Assembly: GCF_016107535.1 (NCBI RefSeq)
Contig: NZ_JABASQ010000003.1
Location: 62,001 to 126,000 of the forward strand
From: Psychrobacter cibarius
Lineage (GTDB): Bacteria; Pseudomonadota; Gammaproteobacteria; Pseudomonadales; Moraxellaceae
Direction: 5' to 3'
Length of the DNA: 64,000 bases
The translations under genes and the position numbers were made by a program. How positions within the stretch are numbered: the stretch's first letter is position 1; each line of letters opens with the position of its first letter. The notes beneath the pieces are model-generated. The model did no database searches and was not told where the DNA came from. It was given only the letters and a program-made list of their open reading frames with translations. Below, piece by piece: positions 8,333 to 16,627 of this stretch.

Positions 8333-10705
8333 ATGCGCAAAATCCCTGTCTACTCCCACCCTGCTGCCGGTTGGCCTGCGCTGATTTCCTCTACTCGTAA
8401 ACTGATGGACTATCAAACTTTTTTACGGGGTAGCGTAAGTGTGCTAAAAAGCAACCAACCTAAAGGCGGATTCGACTGTCCGGGCTGCGCTTGGCCAGAT
8501 CATAAGTCACATAAAGCTATTGATGTCTGTGAAAACGGCATCAAAGTCATAGCCAGTGAGACCATGACAAAAAAAGCCGATGCGCAGTTTTTTGCGCGAC
8601 ATAGCGTCACCGAATTACAAGGCTGGTCGGGCTATGAGCTTGAGCATAGTGGTCGTTTATCAGAGCCTGTATATTATGATGCCGCGCAAGAGCGCTACTT
8701 ACCAATCTCTTGGGAAGCGGCTTATCAGTGTATCGCTGAACAGTTAGGACAGCTTGACTCACCAGATGAGGCGCTATTTTATACCTCAGGGCGTGTCACT
8801 AACGAGCCCGCCTTTATGTATCAGCTGTTTGTGCGCTGTTTTGGCACCAATAATTTACCAGATTGCTCCAATATGTGTCACGAACCAACGTCGGTAATGC
8901 TCGGTAGACAGTTGGGTATTGGCAAAGCGACTGTGAAACTGGAAGACTTTGAGCAAGCAAAGCTGATATTGATGTTTGGACAAAATCCTGCGACCAATCA
9001 TCCACGCATGCTTGAAATGCTTGCCCATGCTCACGAGCAAGGCTGTCGAATCCTCTCAATCAACCCTATGCGCGAACAAGGCTTACGTAAATTTAGAAAT
9101 CCGCAAAAGCCCACGCATATGGCGGCAGGTCAAAGTGATGAGATGGTCGATGAGGTCATTCAAATTCAGATCGGCGGCGATGCAGCACTCTTAACTGGTA
9201 TCGCTAAGTGGCTGACTAAAAATAATAAAATCGATCAGAGCTTTATCGATGAGCATACCTCAGGATATGAGGTACTCGACGCGTGGCTTCGCCAACAATC
9301 ATGGCCTGATGTGGAACGCGGGTCTGGTATCAGTAAAGAGGAAATCATTAATATTGCAAAATTGGTAGCGGCGAGTCCTGCGACCATTTGCACCTGGGGC
9401 ATGGGCATCACTCAGCACGTCCAAGGCGACGACAACGTAGCGATGATTACCAACCTATTATTATTGATGGGGATGATTGGTATTGATGGCGCAGGCGCGT
9501 CTCCCGTTCGTGGTCACTCTAACGTACAGGGCGACCGTACCATGGGCATCCATGAGCGCCCTGCACAAAAGCTACTAGACAGCCTTGAGCGTGTGTTTGA
9601 ACGTCCGATGCCGCAAGAAAATGGCTTTGATGTGGTCTCTGGTGCGAAAGCATTGATTGCTGGTAAGCTTAAGGTCTTTATGAGTATGGGCGGTAATTAT
9701 GCCGTGGCAGCACCTGATACCAGTGCAATTCAGCAAGCTTTAACCACCACTCAGCTCAATATTTTTGTCGGTACTAAACTTAATGAAACTATGCTGTATC
9801 CGGGCGCGAATAATCTTATTTTACCTTGCTTAGGTCGTACCGAACGTATTATCACTGCCAAAGGTGAGCAATTTGCCACTATCGAAGATTCCATGTGTCA
9901 GATTGTACCCACTCGAGGCAACCTGAAACCCGTCAGCGATACGTTGAAGTCTGAAGCACAAATTGTGGCAGATATCGCCACTCATGTGCTTGGTGCTGAT
10001 TCGTCCATTCCTTGGCAAGCAATGAGTGAAGACTTTGACATCGTTCGTGACTATATCGCCCAAGCGATTGACGGTTTTGAAGACTTTAATCAGCGTATTC
10101 GCGAAACCGAGCGTGGCTTTCATTTATACCATTCTGCGCGTCATCGTGTATGGAATACTGATAGTGGCAAAGCGCAATTTGAAGTACCACAATACCCTAT
10201 CACCTACGTCGCAGCACAAATGGCAGAGACCTCCTTAGCCTTTCACCATGACAAAAAATCCAATGATAAGACTAATAATGCGCCAAACAATGAACAAAAA
10301 ATTTGGCAATTGACCAGTGTCCGTAGCCATGACCAATTTAATACCATGATTTTCGGATTTGAAGATCGCTATCGCCAAACCAATCGCCGTGATGTGTTAT
10401 TTATGCACCCAGATGAAATGACTCGTTTGGGTTGGCAAGCAGGTGACCGAGTAATGGTATCCCGTCATGCCACCTCAAATGATTCAAACAATACAGACGG
10501 TACCGTTCAGCCACGCACGCTAGGGCCGTTAATATTGACTGAGATGGATATCGCTGCTAACGCTGTCGCAACTTATTACCCTGAATGTAATGATTTATTT
10601 GATTTAGACACGCATGCACCAGACTCTCACATACCAGCGTATAAATCGACGACCGTTGTTTTGCAACGCGTTGAGGCAAATGCTGGTACGACCAATCATG
10701 CATAG
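8333..10705 (+). CDS. FdhF/YdeP-family molybdopterin oxidoreductase, alpha subunit
   Basis: 790 residues from the ATG at 8333, chosen because GAGG lies 5 nt before it; the ATG at 8321 would add four. The N-terminus has Cys49 and Cys52 in FDCPGCAWPDH, the YdeP-family version of the Fe-S/Mo region. The molybdopterin body includes YTSGRVTNEPAFMYQL, MFGQNPATNHPRM and GASPVRGHSNVQGDRTMGI. The C-terminal molydop-binding domain begins near LTSVRSHDQFNTM. The substrate of YdeP-type enzymes is not settled; E. coli YdeP is linked to acid resistance. The protein should be cytoplasmic, as no Tat signal is seen. fdhD lies 85 bp downstream and probably provides the sulfuration step. Confidence 0.88.
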   Translation: MRKIPVYSHPAAGWPALISSTRKLMDYQTFLRGSVSVLKSNQPKGGFDCPGCAWPDHKSHKAIDVCENGIKVIASETMTKKADAQFFARHSVTELQGWSGYELEHSGRLSEPVYYDAAQERYLPISWEAAYQCIAEQLGQLDSPDEALFYTSGRVTNEPAFMYQLFVRCFGTNNLPDCSNMCHEPTSVMLGRQLGIGKATVKLEDFEQAKLILMFGQNPATNHPRMLEMLAHAHEQGCRILSINPMREQGLRKFRNPQKPTHMAAGQSDEMVDEVIQIQIGGDAALLTGIAKWLTKNNKIDQSFIDEHTSGYEVLDAWLRQQSWPDVERGSGISKEEIINIAKLVAASPATICTWGMGITQHVQGDDNVAMITNLLLLMGMIGIDGAGASPVRGHSNVQGDRTMGIHERPAQKLLDSLERVFERPMPQENGFDVVSGAKALIAGKLKVFMSMGGNYAVAAPDTSAIQQALTTTQLNIFVGTKLNETMLYPGANNLILPCLGRTERIITAKGEQFATIEDSMCQIVPTRGNLKPVSDTLKSEAQIVADIATHVLGADSSIPWQAMSEDFDIVRDYIAQAIDGFEDFNQRIRETERGFHLYHSARHRVWNTDSGKAQFEVPQYPITYVAAQMAETSLAFHHDKKSNDKTNNAPNNEQKIWQLTSVRSHDQFNTMIFGFEDRYRQTNRRDVLFMHPDEMTRLGWQAGDRVMVSRHATSNDSNNTDGTVQPRTLGPLILTEMDIAANAVATYYPECNDLFDLDTHAPDSHIPAYKSTTVVLQRVEANAGTTNHA

Positions 10706-10790
10706 CCAGCAACGGGCGGATCATTGAATAATGCATATATTTAAAAGGAACGATAACTTTGGTAATGAGCATACGATATAAAGAGGTATT

Positions 10791-11888
10791 ATGATTGCCC
10801 AAAGTGATACTGAAACTGACGCAAAATATAGCGATAATTTTTTGGTAAATACCCTAACAAATAAAACATCAGAAACTCTAAAGTCATCTGCAACGCCGCT
10901 TGCACGTAATCATTGGGCGCAAAAGCATCATTATCCGACAGATAAGTATAACCCTAACAACATTATTGAGACCCGTGTTGCTAAGACTAATATTGCACAG
11001 ACCCATATGCAGCAAATCAGTATCGATTGCCAATCAGCGAGCTTAGCAGTGGAAGCGGCGGTTGCTATCGTTATCAACGGTATTCACTATGCGGTATTAA
11101 TGGCAAGCCCTCATCAGCTAGAGTATTTAGCCGTCGGATTTTTGTTTAGCGAAGGCTTAATTCAACATAGTCATGAGCTGCTTGATTGGGAAGTTACCCA
11201 ACTGAATGATATTGCAGATTATCAACAATTCACGCAAGATTCATTTATAAAGGAACGATTTATAAGAGATGCTACGGATGAAAGTTTTGAATCTGCAGCA
11301 TTTGAACAAAGCTTATCGTCACTGCAAGATTATGACATTTATGTGGTGGAGCTATTACTAAACCAGCGTTGTCATCAGCGTATCCAAGCGCAAAAACGTC
11401 AGCTAGCAGGGCGTACAGGTTGTGGTATGTGCGGCATCACAGGGCTAACACAAGCACTGCCTGACTTGAGCATCTATCGTCAAAACAGACAAAAGGCAGA
11501 TGCACCAAATCTTGACTGTCTATTAGCAATACGCCAGCAAGTCGATGCAATGCAGCATACGCACCAATTGACCGGTGCCGTACACGCCGCTGCGACGATG
11601 TATAATCAGCAGCTATACTTATTCGAAGATGTAGGGCGCCATAATGCGCTTGATAAGCTGATCGGTTGGCAACTGCGCAATAAAGTAGAGATTAGCTGCG
11701 TCCTTATGACCTCACGCCTATCGATTGAGCTGGTACAAAAATCCATTCGTGGACGCATCCCTTGGCTAGTCGGCATGTCTGCACCTACCAGTACGGCAGT
11801 GCGTGTCGCTGAGCGTTATGGCTTAGGATTAGCAGGTTTTTTGCGTGATAACAGAGTCACTTACTATTCGAATTATTCAGACCTATAA
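10791..11888 (+). CDS. fdhD: FdhD sulfurtransferase (Mo-bisMGD cofactor sulfuration)
   Basis: 365 residues, starting at an ATG preceded by AAGAGG. Core FdhD features: VAIVINGIHYAVLMASPHQLEYLAVGFLFSEGLI, the sulfur-carrying pair Cys211 and Cys214 in GRTGCGMCGI, TGAVHAAATM, FEDVGRHNALDKLIGW and a C-terminal APTSTAVRVAERYGL stretch. FdhD passes sulfur from IscS to the Mo-bisMGD cofactor of formate-dehydrogenase-like enzymes. It is about 90 residues longer than E. coli FdhD (277), owing to a polar N-terminal extension (about residues 1-75) and an insert around 145-175. It sits directly after the YdeP-like enzyme gene and is probably its dedicated activator. Confidence 0.92.
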   Translation: MIAQSDTETDAKYSDNFLVNTLTNKTSETLKSSATPLARNHWAQKHHYPTDKYNPNNIIETRVAKTNIAQTHMQQISIDCQSASLAVEAAVAIVINGIHYAVLMASPHQLEYLAVGFLFSEGLIQHSHELLDWEVTQLNDIADYQQFTQDSFIKERFIRDATDESFESAAFEQSLSSLQDYDIYVVELLLNQRCHQRIQAQKRQLAGRTGCGMCGITGLTQALPDLSIYRQNRQKADAPNLDCLLAIRQQVDAMQHTHQLTGAVHAAATMYNQQLYLFEDVGRHNALDKLIGWQLRNKVEISCVLMTSRLSIELVQKSIRGRIPWLVGMSAPTSTAVRVAERYGLGLAGFLRDNRVTYYSNYSDL

Positions 11889-12286
11889 AGTTTTATGCTC
11901 GACTCTCTCATTGAGCGCACTTATTCATAAACTCTCATTTGCAGCGCCTTAATGACAGACATATAACCCTATTTTTTCGATCATACATTATCTCCTTTTA
12001 TCACAATCAAAGCTTTTCTAAAACACTATCTATTCCCTATCTCGTTTTATCAAACACACAACGAAATAATAAAGATATTATTTCGTACATTATATTCGAT
12101 GGTTATGATGTTTTTTGACGAACCATCTCTGACTTTTAAGCTTGATAATGGCTTAATTTGACCTCTTCATACTTTGAATAGTCATTAATTTATGGTCAAA
12201 TAAGAAGAATTAAGTAGATAATTCGCATTTAGCTAAAAAATAACTTGTAATTTAAATTATATTTGCTAATATAGGCGTCCTTGATT
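11889..12286. other. 398-bp AT-rich gap before tRNA-Cys
   Basis: No gene is seen. It contains a hairpin at 12061-12086 (ACGAAATAAT paired with ATTATTTCGT, loop of 6) and a weaker GATGGTT/AACCATC pair just after it. These are possibly the end of the fdhD transcript; neither has a proper T tract. A tRNA promoter candidate lies near 12245-12272. Confidence 0.5.
12245..12272 (+). promoter_or_regulatory. Candidate promoter for tRNA-Cys
   Basis: TTGTAA at 12245-12250 and TAATAT at 12267-12272 are separated by 16 bp, ending 14 bases before the tRNA-Cys 5' end. The region is AT-rich, so a chance match is possible. Confidence 0.35.
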
Positions 12287-12360
12287 GGCTGGGTGGCAGA
12301 GTGGTCATGCAGCGGACTGCAACTCCGTTAACGCCGGTTCGATTCCGACCTCAGCCTCCA
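12287..12360 (+). tRNA. tRNA-Cys (GCA)
   Basis: A 74-nt cloverleaf with encoded CCA. The acceptor GGCTGGG pairs with CTCAGCC, the anticodon loop CTGCAAC gives GCA, and the T arm contains GGTTCGATTCC. All stems close. Confidence 0.97.
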
Positions 12361-12403
12361 ATTATTTAGGTTAAAATTTTATTCATATTATATTAATTTT
12401 AGC

Positions 12404-12431
12404 TTGCTTTATTAATATAAATGCTTATAAT
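12404..12431 (+). promoter_or_regulatory. Candidate promoter for tRNA-Leu
   Basis: TTGCTT at 12404-12409 and a perfect TATAAT at 12426-12431 are spaced by 16 bp. The predicted start near 12438 would give a short leader before the tRNA at 12484. Confidence 0.55.
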
Positions 12432-12483
12432 AGCGACCACTATCTAACAAGTAGAAAGCTTACTTTTAGATTATACAAGTTTT

Positions 12484-12570
12484 GCCCGGGTGGTGAAATT
12501 GGTAGACACAAGGGATTTAAAATCCCTCGCTAGTAATAGCGTGCCGGTTCAAGTCCGGCTCCGGGTACCA
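12484..12570 (+). tRNA. tRNA-Leu (UAA)
   Basis: An 87-nt class II tRNA with encoded CCA. The acceptor GCCCGGG pairs with CCGGGT, with a G-U closing pair; the anticodon loop TTTAAAA reads TAA; the variable arm is long (CTCGCTAGTAATAGCGTG); and the T arm is GGTTCAAGTCC. It is a common integration target, and a decayed integrase starts about 160 bp downstream. Confidence 0.97.
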
Positions 12571-12603
12571 TTACATAGTCCTATACTATCTTATAGAACA
12601 TCT

Positions 12604-12627
12604 AAAGCCTCTGATATCAGAGGCTTT
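12604..12627 (+). terminator. Terminator-like perfect palindrome after tRNA-Leu
   Basis: A 24-bp perfect palindrome: AAAGCCTCTGAT followed by its exact complement, then GTTGT. It is the likely end of the tRNA-Leu transcript. The T tail is short. Confidence 0.6.
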
Positions 12628-12680
12628 GTTGTATCTGGTGTTCTATACTGTCCAGCTCTATCTATCCCAATCTATGTATC

Positions 12681-12720
12681 TGATGTACACTGTGATGTAC
12701 ACCTGTTTTTAAATGTACAT
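12681..12720. repeat. Short TGATGTACAC repeats before the integrase
   Basis: TGATGTACAC occurs at 12681-12690 and again at 12693-12702 with a 12-base period. A related palindrome, ATGTACAT, follows at 12713-12720. Repeats of this sort between a tRNA and an integrase may be arm-type recombinase sites; that is inference. Confidence 0.45.
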
Positions 12721-12733
12721 TGGGGTATTAGTC

Positions 12734-13677
12734 ATGAAACAGCGTAAGCCAATCAGCTCCGACCGCAGCATCAGCAGCCATAAGCCTGAAGATAAGAAGT
12801 ACTTCGTTGCTGTCAAAAATCATCCTAAACTATTCTTAATGGTACGTCCTACTGAGACTAAGTCATGGATGTATCGATACTACCCGCCTTCAAATCCTAA
12901 ACAAAGTATTATCTCCAGTCCTGCGGCGCTTATTAAGAGTCAATTAGCTAAGTCTAGCTATGGTCATCGTCCTGCCATCACTAAGCCTAAAGATTTGGCT
13001 AAGCTACTGCGAGCTATTGAAGCCTTAGAATGTGATTTGAATACCATAAACTCCCTTAGGCTATTGGCAATGCTCTTCGTGCGTAATGGTGATTTGCGAC
13101 GTATGAGATGGGACGAGCTTAATCTAGAGGCTGGCAGATGGCTGCTGAAGCCTTTAAAAGGCCAAGGTAAGGTAAGATAAATATGGTTAAGGATATGGTT
13201 GTTCCCCTACCTCGTCAAGCTGTGGCTATATTGCGTGAACAGCAAAAGATTAATGGCCATACTGACTACGTATTTTTTAGCCAGACGGCAAAAAAGCATC
13301 AGATCATATCTGACGCTACCGCTAATAAGCGTTTGAAGGATTTAGGCTATAAAGATATACATTGTGCTCATGGCTTTAGAGCGACAGCTAAGACCATACT
13401 GCAAGAGCAGCTAAAATACTCTCTTGTACTTGTTGAGATGGCTCTAGGTCATACTACTAAAGACCCTAATGGAACTGCTTACGGTCGGTTTGAGTACATC
13501 GACGATCGTAGCGACATGATGCAGAAATGGGCAAACTACTTAGATGCGCTCAGGGAAGGTCATGACACAGCTGAATTTAGAACGGATGCTCAGTCACAAG
13601 CTGACTCTACTGCCCAGCTACAAGCGTTGATTGCTGAGCTAGGAGAGGATAAAGTGCTTGAGATGCTTAAAGGGTAA
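12734..13677 (+). pseudogene. Decayed P4-type tyrosine integrase
   Basis: Two pieces of one integrase are seen. The first (12734-13180) starts at an ATG in the tRNA-Leu-proximal position. It has an N-terminal arm (KSWMYRYYPP) and jumps almost at once into the catalytic domain (FVRNGDLRRMRWDELNL, the first catalytic Arg). The second (13183-13677) continues in another frame with VVPLPRQAVAIL, HGFRATAKTILQE (the HxxR box) and AYGRFEYIDDR (the Tyr region). Intact family members are about 400 residues. Here the core-binding domain, roughly 120 residues, is missing and the halves are frameshifted near 13178, so activity is very unlikely. It marks a former element at tRNA-Leu. Confidence 0.85.
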
Positions 13678-13816
13678 GGGCGAAGCTTGCCTAAAGTTTG
13701 AATACTAATAAACATTGAAAGCTATATTATTAACTAAAAAGCCTTTTTCTCTTTAAAATAAAAAGTCATAAAAATTTAGGTGATTAACTCATAAAAATCA
13801 TTAAGTAATGCTTGTA

Positions 13817-14278
13817 CTATCTCAAGTACCAATAAGGCAGGCTTTTAGGGTCTCTACCATATTTATTAGCGCCGTCAGTTCCAGGAAATAGGAACATAAA
13901 CATTAATATAATAAGGAATGGAGGGAAAACCATACCCGCTATCAAAAGCCATGCTGGTTTATTTATATCATGTAGTCGTCTAACCAAAATACTAAAACTT
14001 GATACGATACATAAGCAAAATATAACTAGCTTAATTAATGTAATAGGCGAGGTATCAGACTCGAATGCAAACTCAAGTGCACCTTCACCAGTCTTAAGTA
14101 TTATAAATATATTTATAACACTAAATATATACAACCATGCATTAGTTGTTCTTGTTTTAAAATCGATAAATTGAGTGAATAGCGTTCTAAGATAAGATTG
14201 TACAATCTTAATAGCAATATCTTTTTTTCCTAGCAAAATTAGGACGATGAATGTCCCTATGAGGAGAATATTAATCAT
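13817..14278 (-). CDS. DUF805 family inner-membrane protein
   Basis: 153 residues. A first membrane helix lies at about 3-16, then two or three more near 50-62, 80-97 and 112-132. The family signature is present: RRLHDINKPAWLL, followed by PGTDGANKYGRDP at the C-terminus. Function of DUF805 proteins is unknown; some are near phage or toxin genes. The gene is very AT-rich compared with flanking core genes and sits inside the island between tRNA-Leu and ssrA, so it was probably acquired. Confidence 0.8.
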   Translation of the reverse strand: MINILLIGTFIVLILLGKKDIAIKIVQSYLRTLFTQFIDFKTRTTNAWLYIFSVINIFIILKTGEGALEFAFESDTSPITLIKLVIFCLCIVSSFSILVRRLHDINKPAWLLIAGMVFPPFLIILMFMFLFPGTDGANKYGRDPKSLPYWYLR

Positions 14279-14472
14279 ATACTTATCTTTACCTTATAAG
14301 TTATAGCTGTTATTGACGACTTAGATATTCAGAAAATAGACAGCTCAATGAGCTTATCAAGTGATCTATCGATACTGCTAAATTTTTAGAGATATTAACA
14401 ATATAGCAATATTAGTTAACAAAATTATAATAAGCAACATTAAATTCGAAAATAATTTAGCTAATGTTTATT

Positions 14473-14508
14473 TTCATACAATGCGACAGATTCATACAAT
14501 GCGATAGA
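14473..14508. repeat. Tandem 18-bp duplication
   Basis: Two adjacent copies of TTCATACAATGCGAYAGA (14473-14490 and 14491-14508) differ at one base. Confidence 0.85.
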
Positions 14509-14550
14509 GAAAGGTGTTTTTGACAACCTTGAGTAACATCAGGCATAAAA

Positions 14551-14573
14551 AAAAGAGAGCATCAGCTCTCTTT
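14551..14573 (-). terminator. Terminator, strongest on the minus strand
   Basis: AAAGAGAGC (14552-14560) pairs with GCTCTCTTT (14565-14573) around ATCA. On the minus strand it runs into a tract of eight T (complement of 14547-14554). It lies just past a possible truncated minus-strand reading frame ending at 14628. Confidence 0.8.
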
Positions 14574-14627
14574 CTTTGATACATCATTACTAATGTCCGC
14601 TTCGAGGTCTAACTGTTCTCATTCAAC

Positions 14628-14648
14628 CTATTGTCCACCACCTGCTTC
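14628..14648 (-). pseudogene. Possible C-terminal scrap of a minus-strand gene cut by the IS
   Basis: Reading from the IS edge outward on the minus strand gives E-A-G-G-G-Q then a TAG stop at 14628-14630, with a strong terminator 55 bp further on. This would fit the last codons of a gene whose upstream part was lost with the IS insertion. Seven codons are too few to identify anything. Confidence 0.2.
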
Positions 14649-14660
14649 TGTAGTGGTCAA

Positions 14661-15476
14661 CTAATTTAGGACAACTGATAAGAGGTTTTGGTTAAAGTAT
14701 CGCTTCTCTTTTTCTAGCGGTGACAAATAATTATTAAAACGATGCGGTCTCACGATCTGATAATAGCCCCAGATATAATCAGCAATGGCGGTTGATGCCT
14801 CAGCGATATTCTCATAACCACCTTTTGGCATCCATTCTGTTTTAAAGCTTCTAAAGAATCGTTCGGTTGGCGCATTATCCCAACAATTTCCGCGACGGCT
14901 CATACTTTGTATCATGCCATTACAACTGACCACGGATTCAGCGAATGTCTTACTGGTGTAATGGGTTCCCTGATCAGACTGAAACAGCACTCTAATTGGC
15001 TGTAAGCGCGTCTGATATGCCATCTGTAGTGCTTTGGTTGTCAGTATACTGTCAGGCGAATCTGACACGGCAAAGCCCACCACACGCCGAGCATATAAAT
15101 CTAACACCACTGCTAAATAGCACCAGCCTCCTTTAATACGAATATAGGTGACATCGCCCGTCCAGACTTGATTGGGCGCTGATGGGCTAAAGTTTCTATT
15201 TAAGATATTGTTATGATTTTTATGCGCCTCGTCACAGTGCTTATATTTGTGCGTCTTCAATTGACAGCTTTTAAGGCTCATACTCTTCATAAGTTTACCT
15301 ATCATATAACGGGTCAGCTTGATGTTATGATCATTCATGAGTATGGCGGCAATACTGCGAGCGCCTGCTGAGTGCTTCGAGTTGTTAAATATTTGGCGTA
15401 TTAAGGCTTTGGTTTTGATAGTGTCAAGGCTAATTAACTTGGGCTTTACTCCGTAGTAGTAACTGCTTTTCATCAC
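14661..15476 (-). CDS. IS3-family transposase OrfB (DDE catalytic part)
   Basis: 271 residues from a GTG. An rve integrase-core domain has the DDE residues in WTGDVTYI, FQSDQGTHY and DNAPTERFF, and the C-terminal YNNYLSP-type motif appears as RFNNYLSP. It is probably produced as an OrfAB fusion: the reading frame stays open upstream of the GTG through LAEQDKQVNKSILCKLFG to the AAAAAAG heptamer inside orfA. It looks intact, so the element may still be active. Confidence 0.9.
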   Translation of the reverse strand: MMKSSYYYGVKPKLISLDTIKTKALIRQIFNNSKHSAGARSIAAILMNDHNIKLTRYMIGKLMKSMSLKSCQLKTHKYKHCDEAHKNHNNILNRNFSPSAPNQVWTGDVTYIRIKGGWCYLAVVLDLYARRVVGFAVSDSPDSILTTKALQMAYQTRLQPIRVLFQSDQGTHYTSKTFAESVVSCNGMIQSMSRRGNCWDNAPTERFFRSFKTEWMPKGGYENIAEASTAIADYIWGYYQIVRPHRFNNYLSPLEKEKRYFNQNLLSVVLN

Positions 15477-15538
15477 CCCAAACAGCTTGCACAGAATGCT
15501 TTTATTGACCTGTTTGTCCTGCTCTGCAAGCTTGCTTA

Positions 15539-15850
15539 TTAGCGATAGCCGTTCAGGCTGTCCAAGGCCAGCAGAGCAGAAGCCTTTTTTAATATGTCAC
15601 GCTCCATGGTCAGTCGCTTAACTTGTTTGCGTAATTCTTGTAGCTCCCGCTGTTCATCCGTTAAAGCGTTGCCGACTTTAGGCGCTTCGCCATTTATTTC
15701 TTGGCGATACTGACTTAGCCATTTCTGTAAGGTGGATTTGCCAATGCCCAGTGAGCTTGCCACATCAGGTATGGTGCGGTTGTGTTCAACGACTAAGCTG
15801 ATTGCTTCAAGTTTGAATTCTCGGGCATATTGATTGCGTTTGTTGGTCAT
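15539..15850 (-). CDS. IS3-family transposase OrfA (HTH_Tnp_1)
   Basis: 103 residues. An N-terminal helix-turn-helix (REFKLEAISLVVEHNRT, then VASSLGIGKSTLQKWL) is followed by a leucine-zipper stretch (ELQELRKQVKRLTMERDILKKA) that mediates multimerisation. The coding end overlaps the start of the orfB frame. The slippery heptamer AAAAAAG (complement of 15584-15590) lies at DILKKA and would allow a -1 shift to give the OrfAB transposase. Confidence 0.9.
   Translation of the reverse strand: MTNKRNQYAREFKLEAISLVVEHNRTIPDVASSLGIGKSTLQKWLSQYRQEINGEAPKVGNALTDEQRELQELRKQVKRLTMERDILKKASALLALDSLNGYR
15584..15590 (-). promoter_or_regulatory. Programmed -1 frameshift site AAAAAAG
   Basis: On the minus strand the heptamer A-AAA-AAG is in the correct phase in orfA (TTA AAA AAG). 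The -1 frame is open from there into OrfB without a stop. Confidence 0.75.
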
Positions 15851-15916
15851 ACTATTTTCCTTCTTTGGGTTAGTATAAACCTCCTATACGCTGTCCAAGT
15901 TTATTATGCCACTACA

Positions 15917-16413
15917 ATGTTAAGTGGTCTTTAAGTAACAAAATGCTCATAGATATCTGCTCATTCTTGGATGAGTACAAAAGATTTAACCATTATGCAA
16001 AGGACGATCCATATATTCGAGATACGATGAAAATAACAGCCCCAGCAATTAAAAGACTTAAAAGCTGGCCTGGGATTCAGGGTTTAAGAAACACTGTGTT
16101 AGCTCATGGCTTCCGCGACGATAGCGATCAAGGAAAACCAACGTGTTTAGATAAGAGATACTTTGATGCAGATGTTCCAAAGAATTACGCAGAAATTATG
16201 CTTCTATCTGAATACTGTGTTTATGTGATATCTGCATTTATGTGGCGACACAAAAAAGACCATCAACTGGCAATCAGCAAGCAACCTTCCGGAGATTCCA
16301 ATGTATCTAGAGGTATAGAAACCCTAGAAGATTTCAACAAAGATGTTGAAGAGCTTCAAAGACATATGTTTGATCTTGACCCTACACTGAAAAATGGACT
16401 TGGCATTGATTAA
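15917..16413 (+). pseudogene. Truncated gene for a HEPN-like protein, 5' end lost to the IS
   Basis: The frame is open from the IS border (N-V-K-W-S-L-S-N-K) and has its first ATG at 15943, leaving about 165 residues; 156 follow that ATG. I do not recognise the family. One feature stands out: the helix LRNTVLAHGFRDD contains R-N-x4-H, the RX4-6H pattern with Asn after Arg that marks HEPN RNases of abortive-infection and toxin-antitoxin systems. No ribosome-binding site precedes the ATG, and the frame simply begins at the IS end, so the gene is probably 5'-truncated. A hairpin follows at 16423-16447. Confidence 0.5.
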
Positions 16414-16422
16414 GATCAAAAA

Positions 16423-16447
16423 AATGAGATGGCAAACCCATCTCATT
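16423..16447 (+). terminator. Hairpin after the truncated HEPN-like gene
   Basis: AATGAGATGG (16423-16432) pairs perfectly with CCATCTCATT (16438-16447). The following T content is poor, so termination strength is uncertain. Confidence 0.5.
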
Positions 16448-16587
16448 GAATATCAATAAAAAAGCGTAATATCTTGCTGCTACAGTGATTTTTTGTTATT
16501 CAGTTAATACAAAGCTTGCCTTGATAATAAAGTTGCAAACAATGACGCTCTCTTACCAGCCAATCATGTCAAAATCATGTCATAAAA

Positions 16588-16615
16588 AAAGCCAGCCACC
16601 TAAGTGACTGACTTT
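16588..16615 (-). terminator. Terminator of ssrA
   Basis: On the minus strand AAAGTCAGTCAC pairs with GTGGCTGGCTTT (12 bp, two G-U) around TTAG, and the right arm runs into a tract of T (complement of 16584-16590). It lies 12 bases after the tmRNA 3' end. Confidence 0.9.
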
Positions 16616-16627
16616 ATTTAAAATATT

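Larger units (their letters stand above)
14279..14627. other. AT-rich gap between the DUF805 gene and the IS element
   Basis: No gene is seen. It contains a tandem 18-bp duplication (14473-14508) and a minus-strand terminator (14551-14573), both listed separately. Just beyond it, next to the IS, a possible gene remnant lies at 14628-14648. Confidence 0.5.
14649..15916 (-). mobile_element. IS3-family insertion sequence, about 1268 bp
   Basis: The ends are imperfect inverted repeats. The left end starts TGTAGTGGTCAACTAA at 14649. The right end, read from 15916 on the minus strand, starts TGTAGTGGCATAATAA. Both continue with a GGACA...GGAGG/AGAGG pattern and carry the TG...CA termini of the family. 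It encodes orfA and orfB with a frameshift heptamer between them. The bases flanking the two ends (TTC at left, ATG at right) show no 3-bp target duplication. Confidence 0.9.

Noticed and set aside
12490..12747. An 85-codon reading frame starting MVKLVDTRDLKSLASNS
   Set aside because: It is the translation of the tRNA-Leu gene itself and its downstream region; a well-known spurious frame, not a protein gene.
12571..16627. att direct repeats of the tRNA-Leu or ssrA 3' ends across the island
   Set aside because: I looked for repeats of the 3' ends of both RNAs inside the island and found none; only short chance matches.
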